Source of the DNA: Candidatus Binatia bacterium
Lineage (GTDB): Bacteria > Desulfobacterota > Binatia > UBA12015
Direction: 5' to 3'
Assembly (NCBI GenBank): GCA_019749875.1
Contig: JAIEPK010000305.1
Location: 1-42,806, forward strand
Length of the DNA: 42,806 nucleotides
This document shows, one piece after another, positions 10,088 through 30,355 of the stretch. Made by a program: the position numbers and the translations under genes. Numbering within the stretch: the stretch's first letter is position 1; every line of letters starts with the position of its first letter. The notes under the pieces were generated by a model that did no database searches, was not told the DNA's origin, and worked only from the letters and a program-made list of their open reading frames with translations.

Positions 10088-10915
10088 TCACTTCTTCTTC
10101 CGGCGCTGCACGATGAGCTTCGTCGTGCGCTTGTTGCGGCGCGTCTTGTAGCCCTTGGTCGGCGTGCCCCACGGCGACGTCGGATGGTTGCCCTTCGAGC
10201 GACCCTCGCCGCCACCGTGCGGGTGGTCGACCGGGTTCATCGCCATGCCGCGGACGTGCGGGCGACGGCCGAGCCAGCGCTTGCGGCCGGCCTTGCCGAG
10301 CGACGTGTTCTCGTGCGCGATGTTGCCGACCTGACCGATGGTCGCGTAGCAGACGAGACGCACGCGGCGCTGCTCACCCGAAGGGAGCTTCACCTGCGCG
10401 TAGTCGCCTTCCTTCGCCATCAGCTGCGCCGCGGTGCCCGCGCTGCGGACCAGCTGTCCGCCACGGCCCTCGGTGAGCTCGATGTTGTGGATCGTGGTGC
10501 CGAGCGGGATGTCCTTGAGCGGCAGCGCGTTGCCCGGCTTGATGTCCGAGCCCGGACCCGCGACCACCGTATCCCCGACCTGCAGGCCGATCGGCGACAG
10601 GATGTAGCGCTTCTCGCCGTCCGCGTAGTGGAGCAGCGCAAGATGCGCCGAGCGGTTCGGATCGTAGTCGATCGACGCGACCTTGGCCGGCACCGTCAGC
10701 TTGTCGCGACGGAAGTCGACGATCCGCAGACGACGCTTGTGCCCGCCGCCACGGTAGCGCGTGGTGACGCGCCCGTTGTTGTTGCGACCGCCGCTCGAGT
10801 GCAGCGGACCGGTCAACGCCTTCGGCGGCTTCGCATCCGAGACGATGCTCAGGTCGCGGCCGGTCTGGAAGCGTCGCCCCGGCGACGTCGGCTTGAAGTA
10901 TCCTGCGCTACGCAT
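10088..10915 (-). CDS. rplB: 50S ribosomal protein L2
   Basis: L2 is needed for subunit association and peptidyl-transfer activity. The 275-aa product has the RNA-binding N-terminal half and the C-terminal signature [16 protein letters not shown] including the conserved histidine near residue 229. The ATG at 10915 shares one base with the rplW TGA (TGATG); a GTG directly upstream would add one residue. The gene ends in a lysine-rich tail. Length is the family norm. Confidence 0.97.
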   Translation of the reverse strand: MRSAGYFKPTSPGRRFQTGRDLSIVSDAKPPKALTGPLHSSGGRNNNGRVTTRYRGGGHKRRLRIVDFRRDKLTVPAKVASIDYDPNRSAHLALLHYADGEKRYILSPIGLQVGDTVVAGPGSDIKPGNALPLKDIPLGTTIHNIELTEGRGGQLVRSAGTAAQLMAKEGDYAQVKLPSGEQRRVRLVCYATIGQVGNIAHENTSLGKAGRKRWLGRRPHVRGMAMNPVDHPHGGGEGRSKGNHPTSPWGTPTKGYKTRRNKRTTKLIVQRRKKK

Positions 10916-11205
10916 CACGCACCCTCGAAGAAGTCGATGCGCTGCCCTTCGGCGAGCGTCACGTACGCCTTCTTCCAGTCGGAGCGGCGTCCCATCGAGC
11001 GGCCCACGCGACGCGTCTTGCCGAGCACGTTCACCGTCCGAACCTTGACGACCTTGACGTTGAAGAACTGCTCGACCGCGCGCTGGATCTCGACCTTGTT
11101 GGCGTCACGCGAGACCCGGAACAGGACCTGATTCGCCTGCTCGTTGACCAGCGTGCCCTTCTCGGTGATCAGCGGCGAGCGGATGATCTCGGAGTAGTGC
11201 TTCAT
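10915..11205 (-). CDS. rplW: 50S ribosomal protein L23
   Basis: L23 lies at the tunnel exit and is the main docking site for trigger factor and SRP. The 96-aa product starts [17 protein letters not shown] and shows [21 protein letters not shown] and [15 protein letters not shown], both diagnostic. Its start overlaps the rplD stop by 4 bp, and its stop shares one base with the rplB ATG, so all three are likely coupled. Confidence 0.97.
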   Translation of the reverse strand: MKHYSEIIRSPLITEKGTLVNEQANQVLFRVSRDANKVEIQRAVEQFFNVKVVKVRTVNVLGKTRRVGRSMGRRSDWKKAYVTLAEGQRIDFFEGA

Positions 11206-11840
11206 TTCTCGAGCCTCTCGGCGAGCGCCTGCACCGCCTCCTGCGTGAGCAGAACGTGCTGGTGCTTGAGCACGTCGTAGACGTTGACACCGGCCGAGCG
11301 CAGGACCTTGACGGACTTCAGGTTCCGCGCGGCGCGCTCGAGGGCGATGTTCTCGTCCTTGCTGATGATCAGCACGCTGCCGCTGAGCCCGAGGGCACCG
11401 AGCATCTCGACGACCCGCTTGGTCTTCGGCTCGGCGAGCTCGATCCGATCGACGACGGTGAGCGCACCGTTGCGCTGCCGGTCGGCGAGGACCGAGCGCA
11501 GGGCGACGCGACGCGCCTTCGCGGGCACGCGGTAGCTGTAATCACGCGGCTGCGGGCCGAACACGGTCGCACCACCAGCCCAGATCGGCGACCGGTTGCT
11601 GCCGGAGCGGGCGCGGCCGGTGCCCTTCTGGCGCCAGGGCTTCGCGCCGCCACCGGACACGAAGCCACGCGTCTTGGTGGCGTGGGTGCCGGCGCGGCGG
11701 CTCGCCTGCTGCATGTGGACCACCTCGTAGACGAGGTGCTCGCGCGGCTTCTCGCCGAACAGGCCGGGCAGCGTGATGTCGCCCTTGCTGCCGCCGTCGG
11801 CGCCGCGCAGCGAAGCACGGATCTCCGTCGTGGTGCTCAC
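11202..11840 (-). CDS. rplD: 50S ribosomal protein L4
   Basis: L4 lines the exit tunnel; in E. coli it also represses the S10 operon. With the GTG at 11840 the product is 212 aa. It has the extended tunnel loop ([19 protein letters not shown] followed by [12 protein letters not shown]) and a globular Rossmann-like part ending [15 protein letters not shown]. The GTG overlaps the rplC stop as GTGA. The frame runs open far upstream inside rplC, but that part is not L4. Length is slightly above the 201-207 aa norm because of a glycine-containing N-terminus. Confidence 0.96.
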   Translation of the reverse strand: MSTTTEIRASLRGADGGSKGDITLPGLFGEKPREHLVYEVVHMQQASRRAGTHATKTRGFVSGGGAKPWRQKGTGRARSGSNRSPIWAGGATVFGPQPRDYSYRVPAKARRVALRSVLADRQRNGALTVVDRIELAEPKTKRVVEMLGALGLSGSVLIISKDENIALERAARNLKSVKVLRSAGVNVYDVLKHQHVLLTQEAVQALAERLEK

Positions 11841-12520
11841 TGCTCGACTCCTCCGACCGGCCGGACGATGACGTAGCCGCCGCGCGAGCCGGGCACCGCA
11901 CCGCGGACGAGGATCAGGTTCTTGTCCGAGCGGATCTGAACGACCGGCAGATTGCGCGTCGTGACGCGGTCGCTGCCGTAACGGCCCGCCATGCGCTTGC
12001 CCTTGAAGACGCGGCCCGGGTACGAGCGGTTGCCGATCGATCCGCCGTGGCGGAAGTACTCGTGCGTGCCGTGCGATCCAGGGAAGCCCGCGAAGCCGTG
12101 CCGCTTGATGACACCGCTGTAGCCACGGCCCTTGGTCGTGCCGGTGACGTTGACCATGTCGCCATCCTTGAAGAGATCGGCGACGGTCAGCGTGGCGCCC
12201 AGCTCGAGCTGCTCGCCACCGTGGAACTCGCGCAGCAGGGAGAACGTTCCCTTCCCTGCCTTCGCCGCGTGCCCGACGGCAGCCTTGGTCTCGCGGTGCG
12301 GCTTGGACGGCGCGAAGCCCAGCTGCACGGCCGTGTAGCCGTCGCGATCCGGCGTCTTCCGCTGCACGACGACGCACGGTCCCGCCTCGATCACGGTGAC
12401 CGGAACCGAACGGCCGTTCGGCAGCAGGAGCTGCGTCATGCCGAGCTTCTTGCCCAGCAAGCCGAGCCTCTTCCGCGCCGGGACGGAGCCGACCTGCGGC
12501 GCGCCCTCAACGGTTGCCAT
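11837..12520 (-). CDS. rplC: 50S ribosomal protein L3
   Basis: L3 nucleates 50S assembly and reaches toward the peptidyl-transferase centre. The 227-aa product has [18 protein letters not shown], the central loop [20 protein letters not shown], and [22 protein letters not shown], all typical. The loop glutamine methylated by PrmB in E. coli is not obvious in this stretch. About 15 residues precede the usual L3 start, so an internal start is conceivable, but none is better supported. It lies 43 bp after rpsJ. Confidence 0.96.
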   Translation of the reverse strand: MATVEGAPQVGSVPARKRLGLLGKKLGMTQLLLPNGRSVPVTVIEAGPCVVVQRKTPDRDGYTAVQLGFAPSKPHRETKAAVGHAAKAGKGTFSLLREFHGGEQLELGATLTVADLFKDGDMVNVTGTTKGRGYSGVIKRHGFAGFPGSHGTHEYFRHGGSIGNRSYPGRVFKGKRMAGRYGSDRVTTRNLPVVQIRSDKNLILVRGAVPGSRGGYVIVRPVGGVEQ

Positions 12521-12563
12521 GAACCACCTCTGTTCCGCGTGATCGCATCGTTACCAACCAGGA

Positions 12564-12878
<315 letters not shown>

Positions 12879-12897
12879 TCGTCCCCGTGCGGTGCTC

Positions 12898-12964
12898 GCC
12901 GGAGCGCGTTGCGCTCCGGCGCCGCTCCTCCGATGGACCTGGAGCGCGGGCAGAGCCCGCGCTC
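12898..12964 (-). other. two perfect palindromes between tuf and rpsJ
   Basis: The 113-bp gap between the tuf stop and the rpsJ start holds two perfect stem-loops with 10-bp arms and three-base loops: 12898-12907 with 12911-12920 (loop GTT), and 12942-12951 with 12955-12964 (loop AGA). No U-run follows either in the direction of transcription, so they are not standard intrinsic terminators. They could mark processing, partial pausing or the leader of the S10 group, or be members of a dispersed palindromic repeat. Function is inference only. Confidence 0.5.
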
Positions 12965-12991
12965 CTCGCTGTCAATGATCGCTGATTCTGC

Positions 12992-14182
<1,191 letters not shown>

Positions 14183-14201
14183 TGCTGCCTCTCCCAGTGT
14201 T

Positions 14202-14221
14202 CGCCGGGGCTGTTCCCGGCG
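14202..14221 (-). other. hairpin between fusA and tuf
   Basis: In the 66-bp gap between fusA and tuf, CGCCGGG at 14202-14208 pairs with CCCGGCG at 14215-14221 around a six-base loop. It has no following U-run. It lies upstream of the tuf ribosome-binding site on the messenger. It may be an RNA processing or stability element; no function can be shown from sequence. Confidence 0.35.
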
Positions 14222-14248
14222 ATCCTCCTTCGATCGATTGCTACCTGA

Positions 14249-16327
<2,079 letters not shown>

Positions 16328-16369
16328 GAGAGAGTTCGCCTTGATCTTCAGCGCAGCGGACTGCCCTGA

Positions 16370-16846
<477 letters not shown>

Positions 16847-16858
16847 TCAGCTTCATGG

Positions 16859-16885
16859 CCCGCCGCTCGAGCAGCGACGGGCGGG
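16859..16885 (-). promoter_or_regulatory. hairpin in the rpsL-rpsG gap, candidate S7 binding site
   Basis: The 126-bp gap between rpsL and rpsG holds CCCGCC at 16859-16864 and GGCGGG at 16880-16885, with an inner GCT/AGC pairing around a CGAG-containing loop. It lies about 19 bases ahead of the rpsG ATG. In E. coli the S7 repressor site is in exactly this intercistronic region. That this hairpin does the same job is inference from position only; I have not shown similarity to the 16S S7 site. Confidence 0.4.
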
Positions 16886-16966
16886 TTGCGGGGGCGACGG
16901 CGATCGAACGACGACGTGCTCGATGCCTCCCCCTGCCCTGTACGGTTGGCTTTGCTCCCTCGACTC

Positions 16967-17338
16967 TTACTTGGGTCGCTTCGCGCCGTACTTGGAACGG
17001 CCTCTCTTGCGATCCTGGACTCCGACGGCGTCGAGCGTGCCGCGGATGATGTGGTAGCGGACGCCGGGAAGATCCTTGACGCGGCCACCGCGGATCAGAA
17101 CGACCGAATGTTCCTGCAGGTTGTGGCCGATACCCGGGATGTAGGACGTCACCTCGATCCCGTTGGTGAGCTTCACACGGGCCACCTTGCGGAGCGCCGA
17201 GTTCGGCTTCTTGGGGGTCGAGGTGTAGACGCGCGTGCACACGCCGCGCTTCTGAGGTGACTTCTGGAGCGCAGGCGTCGCCATCTTGCGGCGCTGCTTC
17301 TCGCGCCCCTTGCTCACCAGCTGATTGATCGTCGGCAT
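16967..17338 (-). CDS. rpsL: 30S ribosomal protein S12
   Basis: S12 sits at the decoding centre and controls accuracy; it is the site of streptomycin-resistance mutations. With the ATG at 17338 the product is 123 aa: [29 protein letters not shown] with K43, and [13 protein letters not shown] with K88 and D89. Both lysines are wild type, so nothing points to resistance. D89 is the residue methylthiolated in many bacteria. The frame is open upstream into the leader, but only this start fits the family. It opens the str group, 189 bp after rpoC. Confidence 0.97.
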   Translation of the reverse strand: MPTINQLVSKGREKQRRKMATPALQKSPQKRGVCTRVYTSTPKKPNSALRKVARVKLTNGIEVTSYIPGIGHNLQEHSVVLIRGGRVKDLPGVRYHIIRGTLDAVGVQDRKRGRSKYGAKRPK

Positions 17339-17380
17339 CGGTTCTCTCTGCAGATCTGTGCGTTCTGCCGCCGTCCGAGC

Positions 17381-17506
17381 AGGGAGGCGCCCAGGACGGG
17401 CCCTCCCTCGATCTCGTGACTGCCCCCTCGCAACGCTCCGTTCAGCGCCGACAACTCGGCCGGCGCCCACGAGCGTGGGCGAGAAAATCGCTAAAGCGGA
17501 GCGTTG
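17381..17506 (-). promoter_or_regulatory. structured rpoC-rpsL leader region
   Basis: The 189-bp gap ahead of rpsL has no gene but shows two structures. Close to rpsL, AGGGAGG (17381-17387) pairs with CCTCCCT (17402-17408), stacked on GCCC/GGGC (17389-17392 with 17398-17401) around a five-base loop. Further upstream, CAACGCTCCG (17431-17440) pairs with CGGAGCGTTG (17497-17506); the arms extend with one bulge to a CCCCT/AGGGG pairing, and a GCCCAC/GTGGGC hairpin (17464-17479) lies in the loop. No U-run follows, so a terminator is not evident. A promoter or autoregulatory leader for the str genes is plausible; I could not fix a clear -35/-10 pair. Confidence 0.45.
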
Positions 17507-17527
17507 TAGGGGACTACAGGTTAGCTG

Positions 17528-21745
<4,218 letters not shown>

Positions 21746-21816
21746 CTCTTCTTCACCCTTGCCGGCGGCCGGGCATCCCGAAGGACGAGGCCGGCCACCG
21801 TCTCAGTTCGTTGGCG

Positions 21817-25941
<4,125 letters not shown>

Positions 25942-25990
25942 TCCTTCTCCTTCGTCCAGGAACGCATCGATCGTGCGTCCGACGGACCTC

Positions 25991-26013
25991 GCAGCACGGG
26001 ACGACCGTGCTGC
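25991..26013 (-). other. hairpin in the rpoB leader
   Basis: GCAGCACGG (25991-25999) pairs perfectly with CCGTGCTGC (26005-26013) around a five-base loop. It lies about 50 bases upstream of the rpoB ATG and downstream of the attenuator-like element. No U-run follows. In E. coli an RNase III processing site lies between rplL and rpoB; a similar role here is only suggested by position. Confidence 0.4.
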
Positions 26014-26088
26014 CCGCGACTAGAAGCTTCCTGAAAACCGAGCTTCGGCGGCCGATGCACTGCTGGCCGCTCGCCGCGCCCCTACGGC

Positions 26089-26121
26089 AAAAAGGCGCAC
26101 GAGGCCCCTGAGGCCTCGTGC
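26089..26121 (-). terminator. attenuator-like intrinsic terminator between rplL and rpoB
   Basis: On the minus strand GCACGAGGCC (26121-26112) pairs with GGCCTCGTGC (26106-26097), a perfect 10-bp stem with a five-base loop, followed by GCC and a run of five U (26093-26089). This is an intrinsic-terminator shape placed between rplL and rpoB. Known E. coli biology has a partial terminator at the same place that lowers rpoBC relative to rplJL. Full termination is unlikely because rpoB has no other clear promoter in the gap. Confidence 0.7.
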
Positions 26122-26173
26122 CGTCCTTTTCTTGAAACCTGCGATGTCTTGCGCACCGTGCGGCGCGCCGAAA

Positions 26174-26572
26174 CTACTGCAGCTCGACAGTGCCGCCGGC
26201 CTCCTCGAGCTTCTTCTTCATGTCCTCGGCCTCGGCCTTCGCCACGCCTTCCTTGACCGGCTTCGGCGCGCCGTCGACCAGATCCTTCGCTTCCTTCAGG
26301 CCCAGGCCCGTGAGCTCGCGAACGACCTTGATGACCTGGATCTTCTTGTCACCGGCGCCCTTGAGAACGACGGTGAACTCGTCCTTCTCGGCTGCCGGCG
26401 CAGCGCCACCCGCGGCCGCAGGGCCGGCGCCGACCGCCGCCACCGCCACCGGGGCCGCCGCCGACACGCCCCACTTCTCCTCGAGCGACTTGACCAGCTG
26501 GGATACCTCCAGAATGGTCAGCCCCGAGAGGGTGTCAATGATCTCGTTCATCTTCTCTGCCGTGATGGCCAT
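26174..26572 (-). CDS. rplL: 50S ribosomal protein L7/L12
   Basis: Forms the flexible stalk that recruits translation GTPases. The 132-aa product has the N-terminal dimerisation helices ([19 protein letters not shown]), an alanine/glycine/proline-rich hinge at about residues 39-62, and the C-terminal domain with [20 protein letters not shown] and [16 protein letters not shown]. The hinge is slightly longer than in E. coli. It lies 71 bp after rplJ; the attenuator follows about 50 bp downstream. Confidence 0.98.
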   Translation of the reverse strand: MAITAEKMNEIIDTLSGLTILEVSQLVKSLEEKWGVSAAAPVAVAAVGAGPAAAGGAAPAAEKDEFTVVLKGAGDKKIQVIKVVRELTGLGLKEAKDLVDGAPKPVKEGVAKAEAEDMKKKLEEAGGTVELQ

Positions 26573-26643
26573 TTCCTTCTCCTCAGACCTTCGCGGGATC
26601 GTGGCAACCGCCCCGCCTTCGTATCGCCGAAATCGCGCCCGGA

Positions 26644-27171
26644 TCAGTCCGCGGGCGCCCCTTTCTCGGCACGTGCCGCCAACAGGCGGGCGAATCCCGC
26701 ACCGGGCTCGTTGAGAATACGGACGAGCTGGCTGGCCGGCGCCATGAGGACGCCGAGCAGCGAAGCCCGCAGCTGATCCTTGCTCGCGAGCTTGGACAGC
26801 GCGGTCACGTCGTCGCGCTGGAACAGCTGTCCGTCGAGCACTGCTCCTTTGATCGAGAGCTTCTCCCCGTTCTGAGCTGCGTACTCGACCAGTTCCTTCA
26901 GCACGGTCACCGGGTCGCCGTAGCCGAACACCAGCGCCGTCGGGCCCTCCAGCAGAGGGGCGAGCGGCGCAAACGGCGTCTCGTTGACGGCGCGGATCGC
27001 AAGGGTGTTCTTTGCGACCTTGTACTCGCCCTCGAGGCTCCGGATCTTGGTCCGAAGCTTGGTGACCTGCGCGACCGTCAGGCCGCGTGGTTCCGCGAGC
27101 AACGCGACCGAAGCGCGCTCGAGACGCTCGCGCAGACCTGCGACGATTTCTGGTTTGCTTTGAGAGATCAC
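26644..27171 (-). CDS. rplJ: 50S ribosomal protein L10
   Basis: L10 anchors L7/L12 dimers to the stalk base; in E. coli the L10-L12 complex represses its own messenger. The 175-aa product has the rRNA-binding N-terminal domain ([20 protein letters not shown], then [13 protein letters not shown]) and a C-terminal helix for L12 binding ([21 protein letters not shown]). The start is GTG at 27171, with GGAG nine bases upstream. A compact three-way-junction candidate lies just ahead in the 65-bp gap after rplA. Confidence 0.97.
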   Translation of the reverse strand: MISQSKPEIVAGLRERLERASVALLAEPRGLTVAQVTKLRTKIRSLEGEYKVAKNTLAIRAVNETPFAPLAPLLEGPTALVFGYGDPVTVLKELVEYAAQNGEKLSIKGAVLDGQLFQRDDVTALSKLASKDQLRASLLGVLMAPASQLVRILNEPGAGFARLLAARAEKGAPAD

Positions 27172-27190
27172 GGATCTTGTCTCCGAATCC

Positions 27191-27231
27191 GCCTGCGCGA
27201 TGCCGATCGCATCACCGCGACGGTGTCAGGC
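27191..27231 (-). promoter_or_regulatory. three-way-junction RNA ahead of rplJ, candidate L10 leader
   Basis: Within the 65-bp rplA-rplJ gap, 41 bases can fold into a closed junction. An outer stem GCCTG/CAGGC (27191-27195 with 27227-27231) encloses hairpin GCGAT/ATCGC with a four-base loop (27197-27210) and hairpin CACCG/CGGTG with a three-base loop (27213-27225). It ends 20 bases before the rplJ GTG. L10(L12)4 leaders of other bacteria lie just upstream of rplJ and contain a junction. The assignment is from position and fold only. Confidence 0.45.
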
Positions 27232-27236
27232 AGCGA

Positions 27237-27941
27237 TCAGGCCGCCACCTTGGTCGTCAGCGGATCCACCTTGATGCCGGGACCCATCGTGGTCGAAACC
27301 GCGATGGACCGGAGGTACGCGCCCTTCGCCGCCGACGGCTTGGCGCGCACGAGCGAGCCCAGGACGGCGTTGGCGTTGTCGAGCAGCTTCTCGAAGCCGA
27401 ACGAGCGCTTGCCGATCGGCACGTGGACGATCCCGGCCTTTTCGACGCGGTACTCGACCTTACCGGCCTTGATCTCGCGGACGGCCTTGGCGACGTCCAT
27501 CGTGACGGTGCCGACCTTCGGGTTCGGCATCAGGCCGCGCGGGCCGAGCACCTTTCCGAGCTTGCCGACCACGCCCATCATGTCGGGTGTCGCGATCGCG
27601 CTGTCGAAGTCGAGCCAGCCCTCGCCGCTGATCTTGGTAGCGAGGTCGTCGGCACCGACGAAATCAGCGCCGGCCTCCTGCGCTTCGCGCGCCTTCTCGC
27701 CCTTCGCGAAGACCAGGACGCGCACCGACTTGCCGGTGCCGTGCGGCAACTGCGTCGTGCCGCGGACGTTCTGATCTGCCTGACGAGGGTCGACGCCGAG
27801 TCGGACGGCGAGCTCGACGGTCTCGTCGAACTTCGCGGGATCGCACTCGACGGCGAGCTTGAGGGCATCTTCCAGGGAGTAGCGCTTCTCACGATCGACC
27901 TTGGCCAGTGCCGCGCGGAGTCTCTTGCTCGAATTCGCCAT
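27237..27941 (-). CDS. rplA: 50S ribosomal protein L1
   Basis: L1 forms the mobile stalk at the E site; in E. coli it also represses the rplKA messenger. The 234-aa product has the signature [31 protein letters not shown]-like [19 protein letters not shown], and the end MGPGIKVD. Length is normal. It starts one base after the rplK stop, so the pair is almost certainly coupled. Confidence 0.98.
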   Translation of the reverse strand: MANSSKRLRAALAKVDREKRYSLEDALKLAVECDPAKFDETVELAVRLGVDPRQADQNVRGTTQLPHGTGKSVRVLVFAKGEKAREAQEAGADFVGADDLATKISGEGWLDFDSAIATPDMMGVVGKLGKVLGPRGLMPNPKVGTVTMDVAKAVREIKAGKVEYRVEKAGIVHVPIGKRSFGFEKLLDNANAVLGSLVRAKPSAAKGAYLRSIAVSTTMGPGIKVDPLTTKVAA

Positions 27942-27942
27942 G

Positions 27943-28368
27943 TCAGTCCACCACCTCGAGGCCGATGCTGCGCGCCGTGCCGGCGACGGTCCGCTCTGCC
28001 GCCTCGAGCGTATTCACCGCGAGGTCAGGCATCTTGAGCTTCGCGATGTCGCGAACCTGCTCCTTCGTCACCTTTCCGACCATCTTGCGTCGCGGCTCGC
28101 CCGAGCCCTTGTCCAGGCCCGCCGCCTTCTTCAGCAGAACCGCCGCGGGCGGCGTCTTGGTGATGAAGGTGAATGAGCGATCCGCGTACACCGTGATGAT
28201 GACGGGGATGATCAGTCCGGCCTGCGCCTGGGTCTGCGCGTTGAACGCCTTGCAGAACTCCATGATGTTGACGCCGCGCTGACCGAGCGCAGGGCCAACG
28301 GGCGGGCTCGGATTCGCCGCTCCCGCTGGAATCTGCAACTTGACTTCGCCGATGACCTTCTTCGCCAC
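27943..28368 (-). CDS. rplK: 50S ribosomal protein L11
   Basis: L11 binds the GTPase-associated centre of 23S rRNA. The 141-aa product starts [29 protein letters not shown] and has [15 protein letters not shown] and [17 protein letters not shown], with the C-terminal RNA-binding domain ending [12 protein letters not shown]. The proline pair in [10 protein letters not shown], site of thiopeptide resistance changes, is wild type. It lies 13 bp after nusG. Confidence 0.98.
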   Translation of the reverse strand: MAKKVIGEVKLQIPAGAANPSPPVGPALGQRGVNIMEFCKAFNAQTQAQAGLIIPVIITVYADRSFTFITKTPPAAVLLKKAAGLDKGSGEPRRKMVGKVTKEQVRDIAKLKMPDLAVNTLEAAERTVAGTARSIGLEVVD

Positions 28369-28381
28369 GACGCCTCTCTCC

Positions 28382-29032
28382 CTATGCCTTCTCGACCTGG
28401 ATGAAATCGAGCTCGACAGGCGTCGCGCGCCCGAAGATGCTGATCAGGACTCTGAGCTTGCCCTTGTCCGGCTTGACCTCTTCGACGGTGCCGTTGAAGT
28501 CCTGGAACGGACCGTCGATGACCTTGACGCTCTCGCCGGTCTCGAAGAGGACCTTGGGCTTGACGCCACCCTCTTCCATCTGCTGCGTGATCTCGCGGAC
28601 TTCGGATTCGCTGATCGCAGGCGGATCGTCCGTCCCCCCGACGAAGCCGGTGACGCGGGGCGTGGACTTGATGAAGCCTTTGATGAAATCGCCGAGGATG
28701 TCGATGTTGACCAGGATGTAACCCGGGAAGAACTTGCGGGTCGACGTCCGACGCTGTCCCTTGACCAGCTCCACGACCTTCTCTGCGGGAACGAGGACCT
28801 GCCGAAAGGACTCCAGCTGCTCGACGGCGCGGGTGAGGTCCGCGATCGCGGCGGCGTCCTTGTCGCTCTTGTCGGCCTTCGCCTCGAGGGTCGCGAGGTC
28901 GGCCTTCTTCTTGGCCAGCTCGCCCCGGCGCCGCTCGTCGAGCGACGCCTTCACCTTCGCCTCGTAGCCCGAGTAGGTGTGGACGACGTACCAGCGTGGC
29001 GACACGGTGCCGGCAGGCTTCGTCTCGCTCAT
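28382..29032 (-). CDS. nusG: transcription termination/antitermination factor NusG with an NGN insertion
   Basis: NusG binds RNA polymerase and joins it to Rho or to the ribosome through S10. With the ATG at 29032 the product is 216 aa, against about 175-181 in most bacteria. The NGN domain begins [16 protein letters not shown], and the KOW domain ends [16 protein letters not shown]. Between KASLDER and [11 protein letters not shown] lies an extra charged, alanine-rich helical segment of about 32 residues (roughly 36-75), rich in Lys, Asp and Glu. The ATG overlaps the secE stop as ATGA. Confidence 0.96.
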   Translation of the reverse strand: MSETKPAGTVSPRWYVVHTYSGYEAKVKASLDERRRGELAKKKADLATLEAKADKSDKDAAAIADLTRAVEQLESFRQVLVPAEKVVELVKGQRRTSTRKFFPGYILVNIDILGDFIKGFIKSTPRVTGFVGGTDDPPAISESEVREITQQMEEGGVKPKVLFETGESVKVIDGPFQDFNGTVEEVKPDKGKLRVLISIFGRATPVELDFIQVEKA

Positions 29033-29277
29033 GCGTTCCCCATGATGTACCGCATGGCGTACGAGAGCGCGAAGTCCACGAGCCCCAGGAACGCGGCCAC
29101 GACGACTACGGCGACGATCACGATCACCGTCGCGGAGTAGGTCTCCTTGCGCGTAGGCCAGTGGACCTTCTTGAGCTCCTGCCACGACTCCTTGATGAAC
29201 TCGGCGGACCGCGGGACGAACTCGACGACCTGTCCGAGTCCCCCCTGAGGCTGCCTGCCTCCGGTTTGCTGCTCCAT
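29029..29277 (-). CDS. secE: preprotein translocase subunit SecE
   Basis: SecE clamps SecY in the translocon. The 82-aa product is the short single-span type: an amphipathic helix (FIKESWQELKKVHWPTRKET, with the conserved WP) followed by one membrane segment at about residues 48-72 (VIVIVAVVVVAAFLGL). A glycine/glutamine-rich N-terminus precedes it. It overlaps nusG by 4 bp and lies 89 bp after tRNA-Trp. Confidence 0.95.
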   Translation of the reverse strand: MEQQTGGRQPQGGLGQVVEFVPRSAEFIKESWQELKKVHWPTRKETYSATVIVIVAVVVVAAFLGLVDFALSYAMRYIMGNA

Positions 29278-29366
29278 CGCGTGTTCGCGCCTCGCGGCTT
29301 CTCCCGTGTTCCGTTGTCCCGTGCGGACTTGGTGATTCGATGCGTCCCGTCGCTCCCCGAGCGTGA

Positions 29367-29441
29367 CGGGCCAGGCAGGACTCGAACCTGCAACCCCCGG
29401 ATTTGGAGTCCGGTGCTCTAACCAATTCGAGCTACTGACCC
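29367..29441 (-). tRNA. tRNA-Trp (anticodon CCA)
   Basis: A full cloverleaf on the minus strand: acceptor GGGTCAG/CTGGCCC, D arm GCTC/GAGC, anticodon stem CCGGA/TCCGG with loop CTCCAAA, and T arm GCAGG-TTCGAGT-CCTGC. The discriminator is G; the next bases are TCA, so the 3' CCA is not encoded. It lies between rpmG and secE, the usual place in many Proteobacteria. Confidence 0.96.
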
Positions 29442-29535
29442 CAAATGGGGAACAGCCTTGCCGGAATCGCTCGCCGTCCCGGGTCGGAATCGAACGAGCG
29501 GGTCGGGTCGGACGTTCCGACCCCGATGCTGGTGG

Positions 29536-29688
29536 TCAGACCTTGACCTCCTTGTGCGCCCGGTGGCCACGGCAGGCCGGACAGAATTTCTTGATGCTGA
29601 GCTTTTCGGTGGTCTTCTTCTTGTTCCTGGTGGTGGTGTAGTTCTTCCGCTTGCACTCGTCGCAAGCGAGACCAACGAGATCTCTCAT
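29536..29688 (-). CDS. rpmG: 50S ribosomal protein L33, zinc-binding form
   Basis: L33 is a small 50S protein near the E site. The 50-aa product starts MRDLVGLACDECK, has NYTTTRNKKKTTEKLSIKKF in its middle and CPACRGHRAHKEVKV at its end. C9-x2-C12 and C36-x2-C39 make it the zinc-binding (C+) form. GAGGAAGA precedes the ATG at 29688. It is embedded between tRNA-Thr(GGT) and tRNA-Trp, and was found by translating this gap on the minus strand. Confidence 0.96.
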   Translation of the reverse strand: MRDLVGLACDECKRKNYTTTRNKKKTTEKLSIKKFCPACRGHRAHKEVKV

Positions 29689-29740
29689 CTTCTTCCTCTA
29701 TCGTTTCGATAGCAGATCGATCGCCTGCCGATTTCCGACG

Positions 29741-29813
29741 AGCCCAGGAGCGGGATCGAACCGCCGACCTCGTCCTTACCAAGGACGTGCTCTGCCGACT
29801 GAGCTACCTGGGC
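29741..29813 (-). tRNA. tRNA-Thr (anticodon GGT)
   Basis: Cloverleaf on the minus strand: acceptor GCCCAGG/CCTGGGC, anticodon stem CGTCC/GGACG with loop TTGGTAA, T arm GGCGG-TTCGATC-CCGCT (one G-U pair), discriminator T. No encoded CCA. It is the fourth tRNA of the Thr-Tyr-Gly-Thr cluster. Confidence 0.96.
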
Positions 29814-29873
29814 CTTTTCGTGTCGCCGGATCGATCCTTTCGCGCTTGTCTTACTGCTCGCCACACGCGTGAG

Positions 29874-29947
29874 AGCGGGAAACGGGATTCGAACCCGCGA
29901 CCCCGAGCTTGGAAGGCTCGTGCTCTAGCCAGCTGAGCTACTCCCGC
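29874..29947 (-). tRNA. tRNA-Gly (anticodon TCC)
   Basis: Cloverleaf on the minus strand: acceptor GCGGGAG/TTCCCGC, anticodon stem CGAGC/GCTCG with loop CTTCCAA, T arm GCGGG-TTCGAAT-CCCGT, discriminator T. No encoded CCA. Third tRNA of the cluster. Confidence 0.96.
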
Positions 29948-30052
29948 CTGTCCGTCTTGTCCGACCTAGTTCAATTCGCTCTGATACCGAGTTGTCGAGA
30001 TCGTTGATCGAGCAGTTACGACGACCGCGGTCTCGATCCGGCGATCGCTCCA

Positions 30053-30135
<83 letters not shown>

Positions 30136-30154
30136 TCGACGAAAGCGGACTGCC

Positions 30155-30226
30155 AGCCGATGATCGGAATCGAACCGACAACCTACTGATTACAAATCAG
30201 TTGCTCTACCGTTGAGCTACATCGGC
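30155..30226 (-). tRNA. tRNA-Thr (anticodon TGT)
   Basis: Cloverleaf on the minus strand: acceptor GCCGATG/CATCGGC, anticodon stem ACTGA/TCAGT with loop TTTGTAA, T arm GTCGG-TTCGATT-CCGAT, discriminator T. No encoded CCA. It is the first gene of the tRNA cluster that leads into rpmG, secE and nusG. Confidence 0.96.
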
Positions 30227-30322
30227 CCGGAGGGCTCGTTCGCACCCCACGCCCGAGGCAATGATTTGTCGATGTGCTGGTTCTTCCCCGCGAGCGCCGT
30301 ACCCGCCCCCGCTGGCTTGTCC

Positions 30323-30355
30323 AAAAAATGAGATAACCGGCGTTCCTACCACCGG
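30323..30355 (-). terminator. probable rlmB terminator
   Basis: Directly after the rlmB stop on the minus strand, CCGGTG (30355-30350) pairs with CGCCGG (30342-30337), one G-U pair and a seven-base loop. It is followed by TTATCTCATTTTTT (30336-30323), ten of fourteen being T. This is a reasonable intrinsic terminator. It overlaps the candidate promoter of the downstream tRNA cluster. Confidence 0.5.

Noticed and set aside
12898-12964. Intrinsic terminator between tuf and rpsJ
   Set aside because: The stems are strong, but no U-run follows in the direction of transcription, so I list them only as palindromes.
29033-29425. Upstream extension of the nusG frame across secE and tRNA-Trp
   Set aside because: The extension reads through a tRNA gene and secE in another frame. 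The ATG at 29032 gives the proper NusG start and overlaps the secE stop.
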